Shown piece by piece: positions 1-5,525 of a stretch of DNA of 6,845 nucleotides (its first letter is position 1; every line of letters starts with the position of its first letter). Source of the DNA: Bacillota bacterium (GTDB lineage Bacteria; Bacillota; Clostridia; Clostridiales; Clostridiaceae); contig JAEZDX010000537.1 in NCBI GenBank assembly GCA_023417975.1, forward strand, positions 1 to 6,845. The letters run 5' to 3'. A program made the position numbers and the translations under genes. Under the pieces are notes generated by a model that saw nothing but the letters and a program-made list of their open reading frames with translations, ran no database searches and had not been told where the DNA came from.

Positions 1-268
1 TAAAGTCAACTCCATAATTTAGCTCGCAAAAGTTTTTCACTTCACTGTTTGTACCCGGCTCCTGTTCGCCGAATTGATTACACGGAAAGCCCAATATTTC
101 CAGACCTTGTTCCTTATATTTTTCATATAGTTTTTGCAAATCCTTATACTGAGGAGTGAAGCCACATTTACTTGCTGTGTTTGCAATAATTAAGACTTTG
201 CCCTTGTAACCCTCTAAGGAAACTTTTTCTCCATCTATAGTATTCGCTTCAAATTTATACACTGACAT
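1..268 (-). CDS. gpx: Glutathione peroxidase family protein (Cys type, probable thioredoxin peroxidase), N-terminal part
   Basis: Reduces hydrogen peroxide and organic hydroperoxides in the cytoplasm. The translation from the ATG at 268 opens MSVYKFEANTIDGEKVSLEG and carries the GPx signatures NTASKCGFTPQY (residues 30-41) and LGFPCNQFGEQEPGT (59-73). Cys35 (TGT, not a selenocysteine TGA) is the expected peroxidatic residue and Gln65 belongs to the catalytic tetrad. Cys81 in FCELNYGVDF lies where thioredoxin-dependent yeast Gpx3 has its resolving cysteine (Cys82), so thioredoxin is the more likely reductant than glutathione; that is inference from the family. The gene reads off the left edge after 89 of the usual ~160-180 residues, so the Trp and Asn of the tetrad are not visible. 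The start is supported by a GGGAG-type site just upstream (about 276-281). It is transcribed away from the 3D-domain gene, from the promoter at 415-443. Confidence 0.95.
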   Translation of the reverse strand, partial: MSVYKFEANTIDGEKVSLEGYKGKVLIIANTASKCGFTPQYKDLQKLYEKYKEQGLEILGFPCNQFGEQEPGTNSEVKNFCELNYGVDF

Positions 269-297
269 ATTATCTTCTCCCTTCTATGTACGTACGG

Positions 298-382
298 CAC
301 GATAAAAGTCTTACTTTGCGCCAAGTGAGTTATACAATTCTCACAGATTTTAATAAAAGCAGAATGTAATAGACTTTATGTG
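298..382 (-). promoter_or_regulatory. Potentially structured 5' leader of the peroxidase mRNA
   Basis: Arms at 298-311 (CACGATAAAAGTCT) and 371-382 (AGACTTTATGTG) can pair over 12 bp with two single-base bulges. Enclosed between them are a dyad GTGAG (325-329)/CTCAC (340-344) with a 10-nt loop, and a 14-bp near-palindrome at 313-326 (ACTTTGCGCCAAGT, 6 of 7 pairs). All of it lies in the predicted leader transcribed from about 408. It resembles no riboswitch class I recognise. The palindromes could equally be protein-binding operators. Confidence 0.3.
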
Positions 383-406
383 TTCTGTACAGCTTAATTT
401 TTATCG

Positions 407-421
407 TTAACAAAATTATAA
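407..421. promoter_or_regulatory. Possible PerR-box-like operator at the peroxidase promoter
   Basis: The plus strand reads TTAACAA-A-ATTATAA. Against the Bacillus PerR box TTATAAT-N-ATTATAA it matches 11 of 14 positions: a perfect right half and 4/7 in the left half. It overlaps the -10 element and predicted start of the peroxidase gene, where a repressor would act, and PerR commonly controls peroxidases. The perfect half overlaps the TATAAT of the -10, so part of the match is automatic, and AT-rich DNA yields such matches by chance. Confidence 0.3.
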
Positions 422-443
422 GCTATTTTACTGTTTTAATCAA
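415..443 (-). promoter_or_regulatory. Sigma-A-type promoter for the glutathione peroxidase gene
   Basis: On the minus strand TTGATT (438-443) is followed by exactly 17 bp and then a perfect TATAAT (415-420). Transcription would start near 408, giving an untranslated leader of about 140 nt before the ATG at 268. This is the best minus-strand match in the 478-bp intergenic region. In such AT-rich DNA a -10 match alone is weak evidence; the correct spacing and 4/6 match at -35 support the call. Confidence 0.6.
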
Positions 444-640
444 TACTATTTTGTACAATTTAATTTTCATAAATCGTATATTTTTATTTGGTATTTTCTA
501 CCAACTATGACAATGTAATTCAAAATGTTTCTTTTTATTTTCCCACTTGCTTCTTTTATGAAGTATATACTAATAATATGTGTCATCACATGTCATATGT
601 TCAATTTTAATGCCTATTGCTCCATATAGCACTTAATTTA
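444..640. other. AT-rich intergenic stretch with no gene
   Basis: This is the middle of the gap between the peroxidase promoter and the promoter of the 3D-domain gene. No reading frame with a ribosome binding site, no tRNA-like element and no GC-rich riboswitch core was seen on either strand. The only recognisable structure is the repeated TGTCAT cluster at 578-596, described separately. Confidence 0.5.
578..596. repeat. TGTCAT direct repeat with nested inverted repeat upstream of the 3D-domain gene promoter
   Basis: TGTCAT occurs at 581-586 and again at 591-596, one helical turn (10 bp) apart. ATGTG (578-582) and CACAT (587-591) form an inverted repeat around TCAT. The cluster ends 54 bp before the TATAAT at 651. 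Tandem hexamers upstream of a promoter are a common layout for response-regulator sites. The WalR box (TGTWAH-N5-TGTWAH) is similar but does not match in the W position or the spacing. Confidence 0.3.
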
Positions 641-647
641 TTGTGTA

Positions 648-656
648 TGTTATAAT
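648..656 (+). promoter_or_regulatory. Extended -10 promoter for the coiled-coil/3D-domain gene
   Basis: TG-T-TATAAT is a perfect extended -10 (TG at 648-649, TATAAT at 651-656). No good -35 hexamer sits 16-18 bp upstream, which extended -10 promoters tolerate. Transcription would start near 663, giving a leader of about 84 nt before the ATG at 747. Confidence 0.55.
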
Positions 657-734
657 ACTTATTGTGACCTTTAACTACGCTAAATATGTTTGAGTTTAAG
701 CATTAACAAATTTATGCATCTATATATTTCGAAC

Positions 735-740
735 AGGAGG
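735..740 (+). promoter_or_regulatory. Ribosome binding site that fixes the start at 747
   Basis: A perfect AGGAGG lies 6 nt before the ATG at 747. The frame is open upstream to a TTG at 690, but that codon has no comparable site, and using it would place 19 polar residues ahead of an otherwise typical signal peptide. Confidence 0.9.
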
Positions 741-746
741 TACCCT

Positions 747-1922
747 ATGTTAAAAAAACTATTGCCTGTCTCTATATTAATATTATTTTTGCTGATACTT
801 AGTACAAGCAATACAACCTTTGCAACATACTCTCCTAGTAATGACAATACTAATTCCGCACAAGATAATATTAAAAACAGTAATAATAAATTAAAAGATT
901 TGAATAATCAATTACTGGATATAAATCATCAAATATCTCAGCTAAACTCGCAAGTAAATAAACTAAATGTAGATATAACCAAAAATAATAATGATATTAC
1001 TAAAAGTGAAAATGAAATAGGTGAAGCTCAGACAAAAATAGATATATTAAAGAAGGAAATAACCGACAATCAAAAGCTTGCTGATGAACGAGTCCGCGCC
1101 ATGTATAGATGTGGTGGAAGCGTTAACTATGTTTCTCTAATAATATCCTCTAAGGGATTTTCCGATCTTCTTTCAAGAGTAGAAGCTGCTGAAAGAATCG
1201 CTTCATATGATAAAAAACTTCTATCTGACTTGAACACAAAAAAAGAAGTACTACGAAGTGATTTAGCTGATTTAAACAAGAAAAACCTTCAGCTGCAACA
1301 ACTTAAGAATAATAACTTGACAGCCCTCAACCAGTTAAACGATAAGAAAAAACAATTGAATGATCTAGCTTCTCAATTTAATAAAGAAAAAGAAAAAGCA
1401 GCAGCAGATATCCAAAACAATCTGCAAGTATTGGTAAAAAGCTTTATCGCAGACATAAATTCAGCTGCAGCCAGTATTGGCAGTCTGGAAATTGCAATAG
1501 ACGGACTAAAACAAATTATTCCACAAATTACATTAAGCTCTGTTAAATACGATGCTCAAGATTATGTTTCAAAAGGCAGGGAAAAATTGAACTTCCTTCG
1601 TTCAAACCCTCCGAGTAGAGGCGGTACAGGTACATATTTGGCAAGCTATACAATGAACTCTACGGCATATACAGGTGGCGGCATAACTGCTTCCGGATTA
1701 AAGCCTGTTCGCGATCCTGACGGTTTAAGCACTATTGCTGTTGACCCTAGCGTCATACCTCTAGGTACTAAAGTATACATTCCAGGCTATGGTTATGCTA
1801 TATGCGCTGATACCGGAGGAGCTATAAAAGGTAATATTATAGATGTTTACCTCAATTCCGAAGATGATTGCTATAACTGGGGCCGCAGAACAGTAACCGT
1901 AAATATAATTGCTTATCCTTGA
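747..1922 (+). CDS. Secreted coiled-coil (PcsB/CwlO-type) protein with C-terminal 3D domain, probable peptidoglycan-active enzyme
   Basis: A 391-residue exported protein expected to act on the cell wall. Residues 1-26 form a signal peptide (MLKK, a hydrophobic run, likely cleavage after TFA). Residues about 37-228 are a long Asn/Lys/Leu-rich coiled coil; its centre (residues 114-160, ERVRAMYRCGG, then SLIISSKGFSDLLSRVEAAERIA) matches the PcsB-type domain that precedes hydrolase domains and is controlled by FtsEX in other Firmicutes. A Gly/Ser-rich linker leads to the 3D domain (about 300-391; Pfam 3D, PF06725), named for three conserved aspartates, here Asp333 in AVDPSVIPLGT, Asp355 in ADTGG and Asp366 in IDVYL. 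3D domains occur in YocH and YuiC; YuiC is a lytic transglycosylase, so this protein may cleave glycan strands, but the activity is inferred. It has its own promoter and a strong terminator and is therefore monocistronic. No sortase or membrane anchor is visible. Confidence 0.9.
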   Translation: MLKKLLPVSILILFLLILSTSNTTFATYSPSNDNTNSAQDNIKNSNNKLKDLNNQLLDINHQISQLNSQVNKLNVDITKNNNDITKSENEIGEAQTKIDILKKEITDNQKLADERVRAMYRCGGSVNYVSLIISSKGFSDLLSRVEAAERIASYDKKLLSDLNTKKEVLRSDLADLNKKNLQLQQLKNNNLTALNQLNDKKKQLNDLASQFNKEKEKAAADIQNNLQVLVKSFIADINSAAASIGSLEIAIDGLKQIIPQITLSSVKYDAQDYVSKGREKLNFLRSNPPSRGGTGTYLASYTMNSTAYTGGGITASGLKPVRDPDGLSTIAVDPSVIPLGTKVYIPGYGYAICADTGGAIKGNIIDVYLNSEDDCYNWGRRTVTVNIIAYP

Positions 1923-1923
1923 C

Positions 1924-1960
1924 ACAGAGCTTCAGCTTAGCTGAAGCTCTGTCTTTTTCT
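1924..1960 (+). terminator. Rho-independent terminator after the 3D-domain gene
   Basis: A perfect 12-bp stem, ACAGAGCTTCAG (1924-1935) with CTGAAGCTCTGT (1941-1952), has a five-base loop CTTAG whose ends can also pair. The T-rich tail CTTTTTCT (1953-1960) follows. The hairpin begins 2 nt after the TGA stop. Confidence 0.95.
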
Positions 1961-2003
1961 ATTGTAAGCTAATACTCGTCTTATTATTCTTACATTATCT
2001 CCC

Positions 2004-2032
2004 TTGTAACTTTAATTTCAATAATATACAAT
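2004..2032 (+). promoter_or_regulatory. Promoter for the MFS transporter gene
   Basis: TTGTAA (2004-2009), a 17-bp spacer and TACAAT (2027-2032) match the vegetative consensus at 4/6 and 5/6. The start would be near 2039, giving a leader of about 50 nt. The position between the preceding terminator and the gene makes an independent promoter necessary. Confidence 0.6.
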
Positions 2033-2088
2033 TTTAATAGTGCTAAAGAACTTCGGCATAATATTTTTCCAAGAAGGTGTAATTTATA

Positions 2089-3312
2089 ATGCTTCTACGG
2101 TATACTTCTTCATCAAATTTCTTACGAAACAAATCACTTATATTTCTAATAATTGCACGTATGTCTACTACTATCGCTTCTCAGATGCTAACGGTAGCTG
2201 TAGGCTGGCAAATTTATTCCATAACTAAAGATCCATTCTATCTTGGTCTCGTTGGACTCGTTCAATTTTTACCTATGCTTCTACTCACGCTTGTGGTTGG
2301 ACATGCAGCAGACAGATATAATCGCAAAGTTATAGTTTGTACAAGCCTTATTGTGGAAGGCGTGGGGATTTTTCTCTTGGCTTTAGGAAGTTTTCACGGC
2401 TGGATAAGCAAAGAAAGAATACTGCTTTTTATATTTTTTATAGGTACAGCCGGTGCCTTTCAAGGTCCTCCTATGCAGGCATTGCTTCCTAATATTGTAA
2501 CAAAAGAAGTATTTCCAAGGGCTACTGCTTTAATGTCCTCAGTTTCGGAGTTTACCGTTATAATTGGCCCTAGCCTTGGAGGTTTTTTATATAGCCTTGG
2601 TCCCGGAACTGTATATTCTATTTCCGGATCATTAATAATATTGGCCAGTATATTAATATTTTTTATAGTATTAAAAAGTGAACAAACAAAGCCTGACCCT
2701 GCTACACTAAAATCATTATTTGCTGGAATTACTTTTATAAAAAGCAGGCCTATTATTTTAGGCGCCATTTCTCTAGATCTTTTTGCAGTACTCTTTGGCG
2801 GAGCAACAGCGCTTCTTCCAATATTCGCCGGAGAAATTCTTAAAATAGGTGCCTCAGGTTTGGGAATTTTACGTTCCGCACCTGCTGCAGGTGCACTGCT
2901 TATGTCCGCTATGCTTGCCAAAAAGCCATTAAAAAGAAAAGCCGGCCGTATTATGTTTACAGCAGTTATATTTTTCGGAATGTCTACTATAGTATTTGCC
3001 CTATCGAAATCCTTCCTTTTATCCCTAGGCGCACTGTTTGTACTAGGTGCCTCTGATGTGATAAGTGTAGTAATTAGGTCTACTCTTGTGCAGACACAGA
3101 CCCCTGATAATATGAGAGGAAGAGTGAGTGCCGTAAATCTGATGTTTATTGGTACATCAAATCAGTTGGGTGAGTTTGAATCAGGGCTTACTGCTTCATG
3201 GTTTGGTGCAAAAAATGCCGCTCTTATCGGCGGTATCGGCACTATCCTTGTAGTACTGCTTTGGATGAGGTTATTTCCACAAATCTTAAAGGTCGAAAAA
3301 TTGCAGCAGTGA
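2089..3312 (+). CDS. Major facilitator superfamily exporter, EntS/MFS_3 type
   Basis: A 407-residue integral membrane protein, probably a proton-driven exporter of a small molecule. It has about twelve hydrophobic segments and the MFS motif A between helices 2 and 3 (GHAADRYNRKV, residues 71-81). The C-terminal half carries RGRVSAVNLMFIGTSNQLGE (residues 343-362) followed by FESGLTASWFGAKNAALIGG, which is highly characteristic of the MFS_3 family (PF05977). That family includes the enterobactin exporter EntS and many uncharacterised transporters. The substrate cannot be read from sequence: no siderophore, heme or resistance gene lies beside it. The start at 2089 is supported by AAGGTG at 2074-2079, 9 nt upstream. 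The gene is flanked by terminators on both sides and appears monocistronic. The length is normal for the family and no frameshift is seen. It lacks the 14-TM layout and signatures of QacA-type drug pumps. Confidence 0.9.
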   Translation: MLLRYTSSSNFLRNKSLIFLIIARMSTTIASQMLTVAVGWQIYSITKDPFYLGLVGLVQFLPMLLLTLVVGHAADRYNRKVIVCTSLIVEGVGIFLLALGSFHGWISKERILLFIFFIGTAGAFQGPPMQALLPNIVTKEVFPRATALMSSVSEFTVIIGPSLGGFLYSLGPGTVYSISGSLIILASILIFFIVLKSEQTKPDPATLKSLFAGITFIKSRPIILGAISLDLFAVLFGGATALLPIFAGEILKIGASGLGILRSAPAAGALLMSAMLAKKPLKRKAGRIMFTAVIFFGMSTIVFALSKSFLLSLGALFVLGASDVISVVIRSTLVQTQTPDNMRGRVSAVNLMFIGTSNQLGEFESGLTASWFGAKNAALIGGIGTILVVLLWMRLFPQILKVEKLQQ

Positions 3313-3359
3313 TTAAGCTAAAGATTACTTTTTTATACATGCCTCATTTTGATTTGAAC

Positions 3360-3408
3360 GATAAAAAAGGATTCTATGATTATCGGTAATCATAGAATCC
3401 TTTTTATC
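3360..3408. terminator. Long bidirectional terminator between convergent genes
   Basis: GGATTCTATGATTA (3369-3382) pairs perfectly over 14 bp with TAATCATAGAATCC (3387-3400) around a TCGG tetraloop. A6 (3363-3368) precedes the stem and T5 (3401-3405) follows, and the flanking GAT/ATC also match. A T-tract therefore follows the hairpin on both strands, so it can end the MFS transcript (stop 3312) and the opposing HesB-like transcript (stop 3460). Confidence 0.93.
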
Positions 3409-3459
3409 ATGCATAAAGCTTTAATATTCCTAGTCTGTCAGTCTATTATTTGGGATATT

Positions 3460-3729
3460 TCAATTATACTTTTTCTTTATATCCACACCAAACACTGTTT
3501 TTTCCAATTCAACATTATTTATTAAAAACCCGAATTGTCTATCTGCAACAAATTTTACTCCGTCTACTTCCACACATATATCATCTTCCTTGGCATCATC
3601 ATAAATCATTTCCAATTCTGCATTACCGCAGCAAACCTCTACTAGCTGAAACCTTACAGCCTTATTAGGTTTATCCGCAAAATAATCCTTCAGAAAGGAT
3701 ATTACTTCATTATCAGCAACGATATTCAT
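3460..3729 (-). CDS. Small HesB/IscA-like protein (Fe-S biogenesis fold), missing the C-terminal cysteine pair
   Basis: An 89-residue acidic cytoplasmic protein. The order of elements resembles the HesB/IscA A-type carrier fold (PF01521): an N-terminal helix (EVISFLKDYFADK), a strand RFQLVEVCCG, then the conserved block DDAKEDDICVEVDGVKFVAD (residues 44-63), close to the EPKEDDIVFEVDGVKVVVD type of motif in IscA. A cysteine (Cys33-Cys34) sits near the first IscA cysteine, but the Cys-Gly-Cys near the C terminus that normally binds the cluster or iron is absent; the protein ends VDIKKKYN. It is therefore probably a divergent relative without standard carrier chemistry, and its function is unknown. 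The start is well placed: AGGAGG at 3740-3745. It lies 54 bp downstream of the TPR gene on the same strand with no terminator between, so co-transcription is likely. It ends at the bidirectional terminator. Confidence 0.7.
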   Translation of the reverse strand: MNIVADNEVISFLKDYFADKPNKAVRFQLVEVCCGNAELEMIYDDAKEDDICVEVDGVKFVADRQFGFLINNVELEKTVFGVDIKKKYN

Positions 3730-3783
3730 TAAAAAATCTCCTCCTATTTGTGCATTACTTTCAATAATATTAAAAGTTTTCCA

Positions 3784-5340
3784 CTATAGCTGCTGGCTGT
3801 TAGGATCACTAATTCCAAGTGATTTTAATGCATCACTGGCACTCTTTAGATTCGGATCCAAAGTCAGAGCCTTCTTAAAGTCTGCAATGGCTTTGTCTTT
3901 TTGCTTTTGAGCCAGATATATGTTGCCTCTTATGTTGTAGGCCAATGCATATTTTGAATCTATCTTTATTGCTTTATTTAAATCTGTAAGAGCGTTATTA
4001 TAATCTTGCATAGCAAAATACAAATACCCTCTGTTGCAATACAAATAAGCATTATTGTCGTTTAAGCTTATTGCATTACTATAATCTTGTAATGCTTTAT
4101 CAGTATCATTTGTTGCCATATAGCAGGAAGCTCTGCCGGCATATGCGTCAAATAGATCCTTTGTAATCTGTATCGCTTTAGTGTAATCAGCAATTGCTTT
4201 ATCTGTCTGTTCCTTTTCCGAATATATATTGGCCCTGTCATTATACGCCATAGAGAACTTAGGTTGCAGCTCAATAGCCTTATTGAAATCAGCTTCAGCT
4301 TCATCATACTTTTTAAGATTAGCATAAGCATCCCCTCTTAAAAGATATTCAAAAGCTGTTGCAGGATTTAACGTAATAGCTTTATTTGAATCCTCCTCGG
4401 CGCCCTTAGTATTATTCTCAGCTCTGTAGATAAAGGCTCTTACTGCATATGCTTTCAGATTTTTACTATCTGCATTTATTGCATTGTTACATTCAGTAAG
4501 CGCCTTATCATTATCACCATTCTCGTAAAGCGCATAAGCTTTATACATATACGCATCACTATTATCCTTATTTGCTTTCAAAACCTCATCACAAGTTTCG
4601 ATAAGCTTACTGAAATTGCTTTGAAGAGCGTATTTATCCATATCCTTTACTACACTTTCAGCTTTTAGTCCCTCCATATCTTTTAACATGTCCTTCAATT
4701 TTGCATTATTTGTCTTCTGGCAGGCTTTACTTAAATAATCGTAGCCTTCGCTGATTTTATCTTCTTGCTTAAAAACCTCTATAAGCATTTCATAGGCACT
4801 TATATCATTATTGTCCAGTTTTATTGCTTCCTTTAGATTCTTTTCTGCACTATCCAACTTTTCATCTGCCTTATATGCCTCAGCAAGCTTCATTATTGCA
4901 TCTTTATTATTCGGATTTAGCTTCACTGCATCTTCTAATGTATTAATCGCATCTGTATATTTTTTCTGATTTAAGTATTCCGTGCCCCTATGCAATGTTC
5001 TTCTAGCAGCTACAGGTGTAGAATTATAATAAAAATATCCTCCTGTACTTACAGCTCCCACCGCTAATACTCCTGCCAAAACAGATATAAGAACAACCTT
5101 TGTCCTTTTAGCCAGCTTATGCTTAGTTCTAGGTATGAATTTGATATTATCCGAATTATTTGCCGCAACACTAGGCACACTATACGGGTTTTGTTGGATT
5201 TCCGCAGGTACTTTTTCATGCATTATATGATTGGCCTCATTAACAATTTCATCAGGCGCGTTATTCTCAACTCTGTTTCCACAGTTTGTACAAAATTTAA
5301 TATTATCAGGCAATTGCCTTCCACAATTTCTGCAAAACAT
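3784..5340 (-). CDS. Zinc-ribbon / single-transmembrane / TPR-repeat protein
   Basis: A 518-residue membrane protein, probably a scaffold for protein-protein contacts; no enzyme domain is visible. The N terminus is a short zinc ribbon, FCRNCGRQLPDNIKFCTNCG, with Cys3, Cys6, Cys17 and Cys20 as two CxxC knuckles. A polar linker (about 25-70) and a basic stretch (KHKLAKRTK) precede one membrane span (about 82-105). The basic residues before the span predict a cytoplasmic zinc ribbon and external TPRs. From about 111 to 500 the protein is TPR: divergent units up to about 260, then seven in-register 34-residue repeats (about 263-500) with the usual Ala/Tyr/Gly/Asp-KAI pattern (e.g. EADFNKAIELQP, IADYTKAI). 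The start at 5340 is chosen because GGAGG lies at 5350-5354 and the zinc ribbon begins at residue 2; the frame runs open to 5499, but that extension lacks a ribosome binding site. Likely co-transcribed with the HesB-like gene. The partner is unknown. Confidence 0.9.
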   Translation of the reverse strand: MFCRNCGRQLPDNIKFCTNCGNRVENNAPDEIVNEANHIMHEKVPAEIQQNPYSVPSVAANNSDNIKFIPRTKHKLAKRTKVVLISVLAGVLAVGAVSTGGYFYYNSTPVAARRTLHRGTEYLNQKKYTDAINTLEDAVKLNPNNKDAIMKLAEAYKADEKLDSAEKNLKEAIKLDNNDISAYEMLIEVFKQEDKISEGYDYLSKACQKTNNAKLKDMLKDMEGLKAESVVKDMDKYALQSNFSKLIETCDEVLKANKDNSDAYMYKAYALYENGDNDKALTECNNAINADSKNLKAYAVRAFIYRAENNTKGAEEDSNKAITLNPATAFEYLLRGDAYANLKKYDEAEADFNKAIELQPKFSMAYNDRANIYSEKEQTDKAIADYTKAIQITKDLFDAYAGRASCYMATNDTDKALQDYSNAISLNDNNAYLYCNRGYLYFAMQDYNNALTDLNKAIKIDSKYALAYNIRGNIYLAQKQKDKAIADFKKALTLDPNLKSASDALKSLGISDPNSQQL

Positions 5341-5349
5341 TTTACTTCT

Positions 5350-5354
5350 CCTCC
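5350..5354 (-). promoter_or_regulatory. Ribosome binding site that fixes the TPR gene start
   Basis: On the minus strand GGGAGGAG (GGAGG core at 5350-5354) precedes the ATG at 5340 by 9 nt. This favours the 518-residue product over the 571-residue open frame beginning at 5499. Confidence 0.85.
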
Positions 5355-5433
5355 CTTTATACGCAGGTTTTACTTTCAATATTCTATACTTGCATTCAAA
5401 TTCCTTCCTTAATATTATTAACCAATTATGTGA

Positions 5434-5462
5434 TTGTTTTATCATATGCTTAATATTAAAAT
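5434..5462 (+). promoter_or_regulatory. Candidate promoter for aat
   Basis: TTGTTT (5434-5439), a 17-bp spacer and TAAAAT (5457-5462) face aat, with a predicted start near 5469 and a leader of about 57 nt. The -35 is weak (3/6). The start region overlaps that of the opposing TPR-gene promoter. Confidence 0.4.
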
Positions 5463-5470
5463 ATAAATAT

Positions 5471-5499
5471 ATTTTATGCTTATGGGAGTCCGAAATCAA
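5471..5499 (-). promoter_or_regulatory. Candidate promoter for the TPR/HesB-like transcription unit
   Basis: On the minus strand TTGATT (5494-5499), a 17-bp spacer and TAAAAT (5471-5476, 5/6) fit the vegetative consensus. The start would be near 5464, about 124 nt before the ATG at 5340. Confidence 0.5.
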
Positions 5500-5525
5500 T
5501 ATAAAAAAATAGAAAGGAGCCTATT

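Noticed and set aside
161..166. Selenocysteine version of the glutathione peroxidase
   Set aside because: The active-site codon reads TGT (Cys35), not TGA, so no selenocysteine insertion is needed.
514..531. WalR-like box TGTAAT-N6-TGTTTC
   Set aside because: The spacing is 6 rather than 5 and the second half is a poor match; in AT-rich DNA this is expected by chance.
444..640. A c-di-AMP (ydaO) or other known riboswitch upstream of the wall-hydrolase gene
   Set aside because: Such riboswitches often precede wall hydrolases in Clostridia, but the region lacks the GC-rich conserved core, and the predicted leader is only about 84 nt.
690..746. Upstream in-frame extension of the coiled-coil/3D protein from a TTG
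   Set aside because: No ribosome binding site precedes the TTG, while a perfect AGGAGG precedes the ATG at 747, which also gives a normal signal peptide.
2460..2921. Minus-strand 153-codon open frame
   Set aside because: It lies wholly inside the MFS gene on the opposite strand; its product is low-complexity and has no recognisable domain or ribosome binding site.
5341..5499. 53-residue N-terminal extension of the TPR protein
   Set aside because: It lacks a ribosome binding site, would place residues before the zinc ribbon, and covers the predicted promoter. The ATG at 5340 has GGAGG at good spacing.
5119..5512. Two plus-strand open frames opposite the start of the TPR gene
   Set aside because: Both mirror the zinc-ribbon coding sequence and the AT-rich promoter region and have no plausible start signals or protein family.
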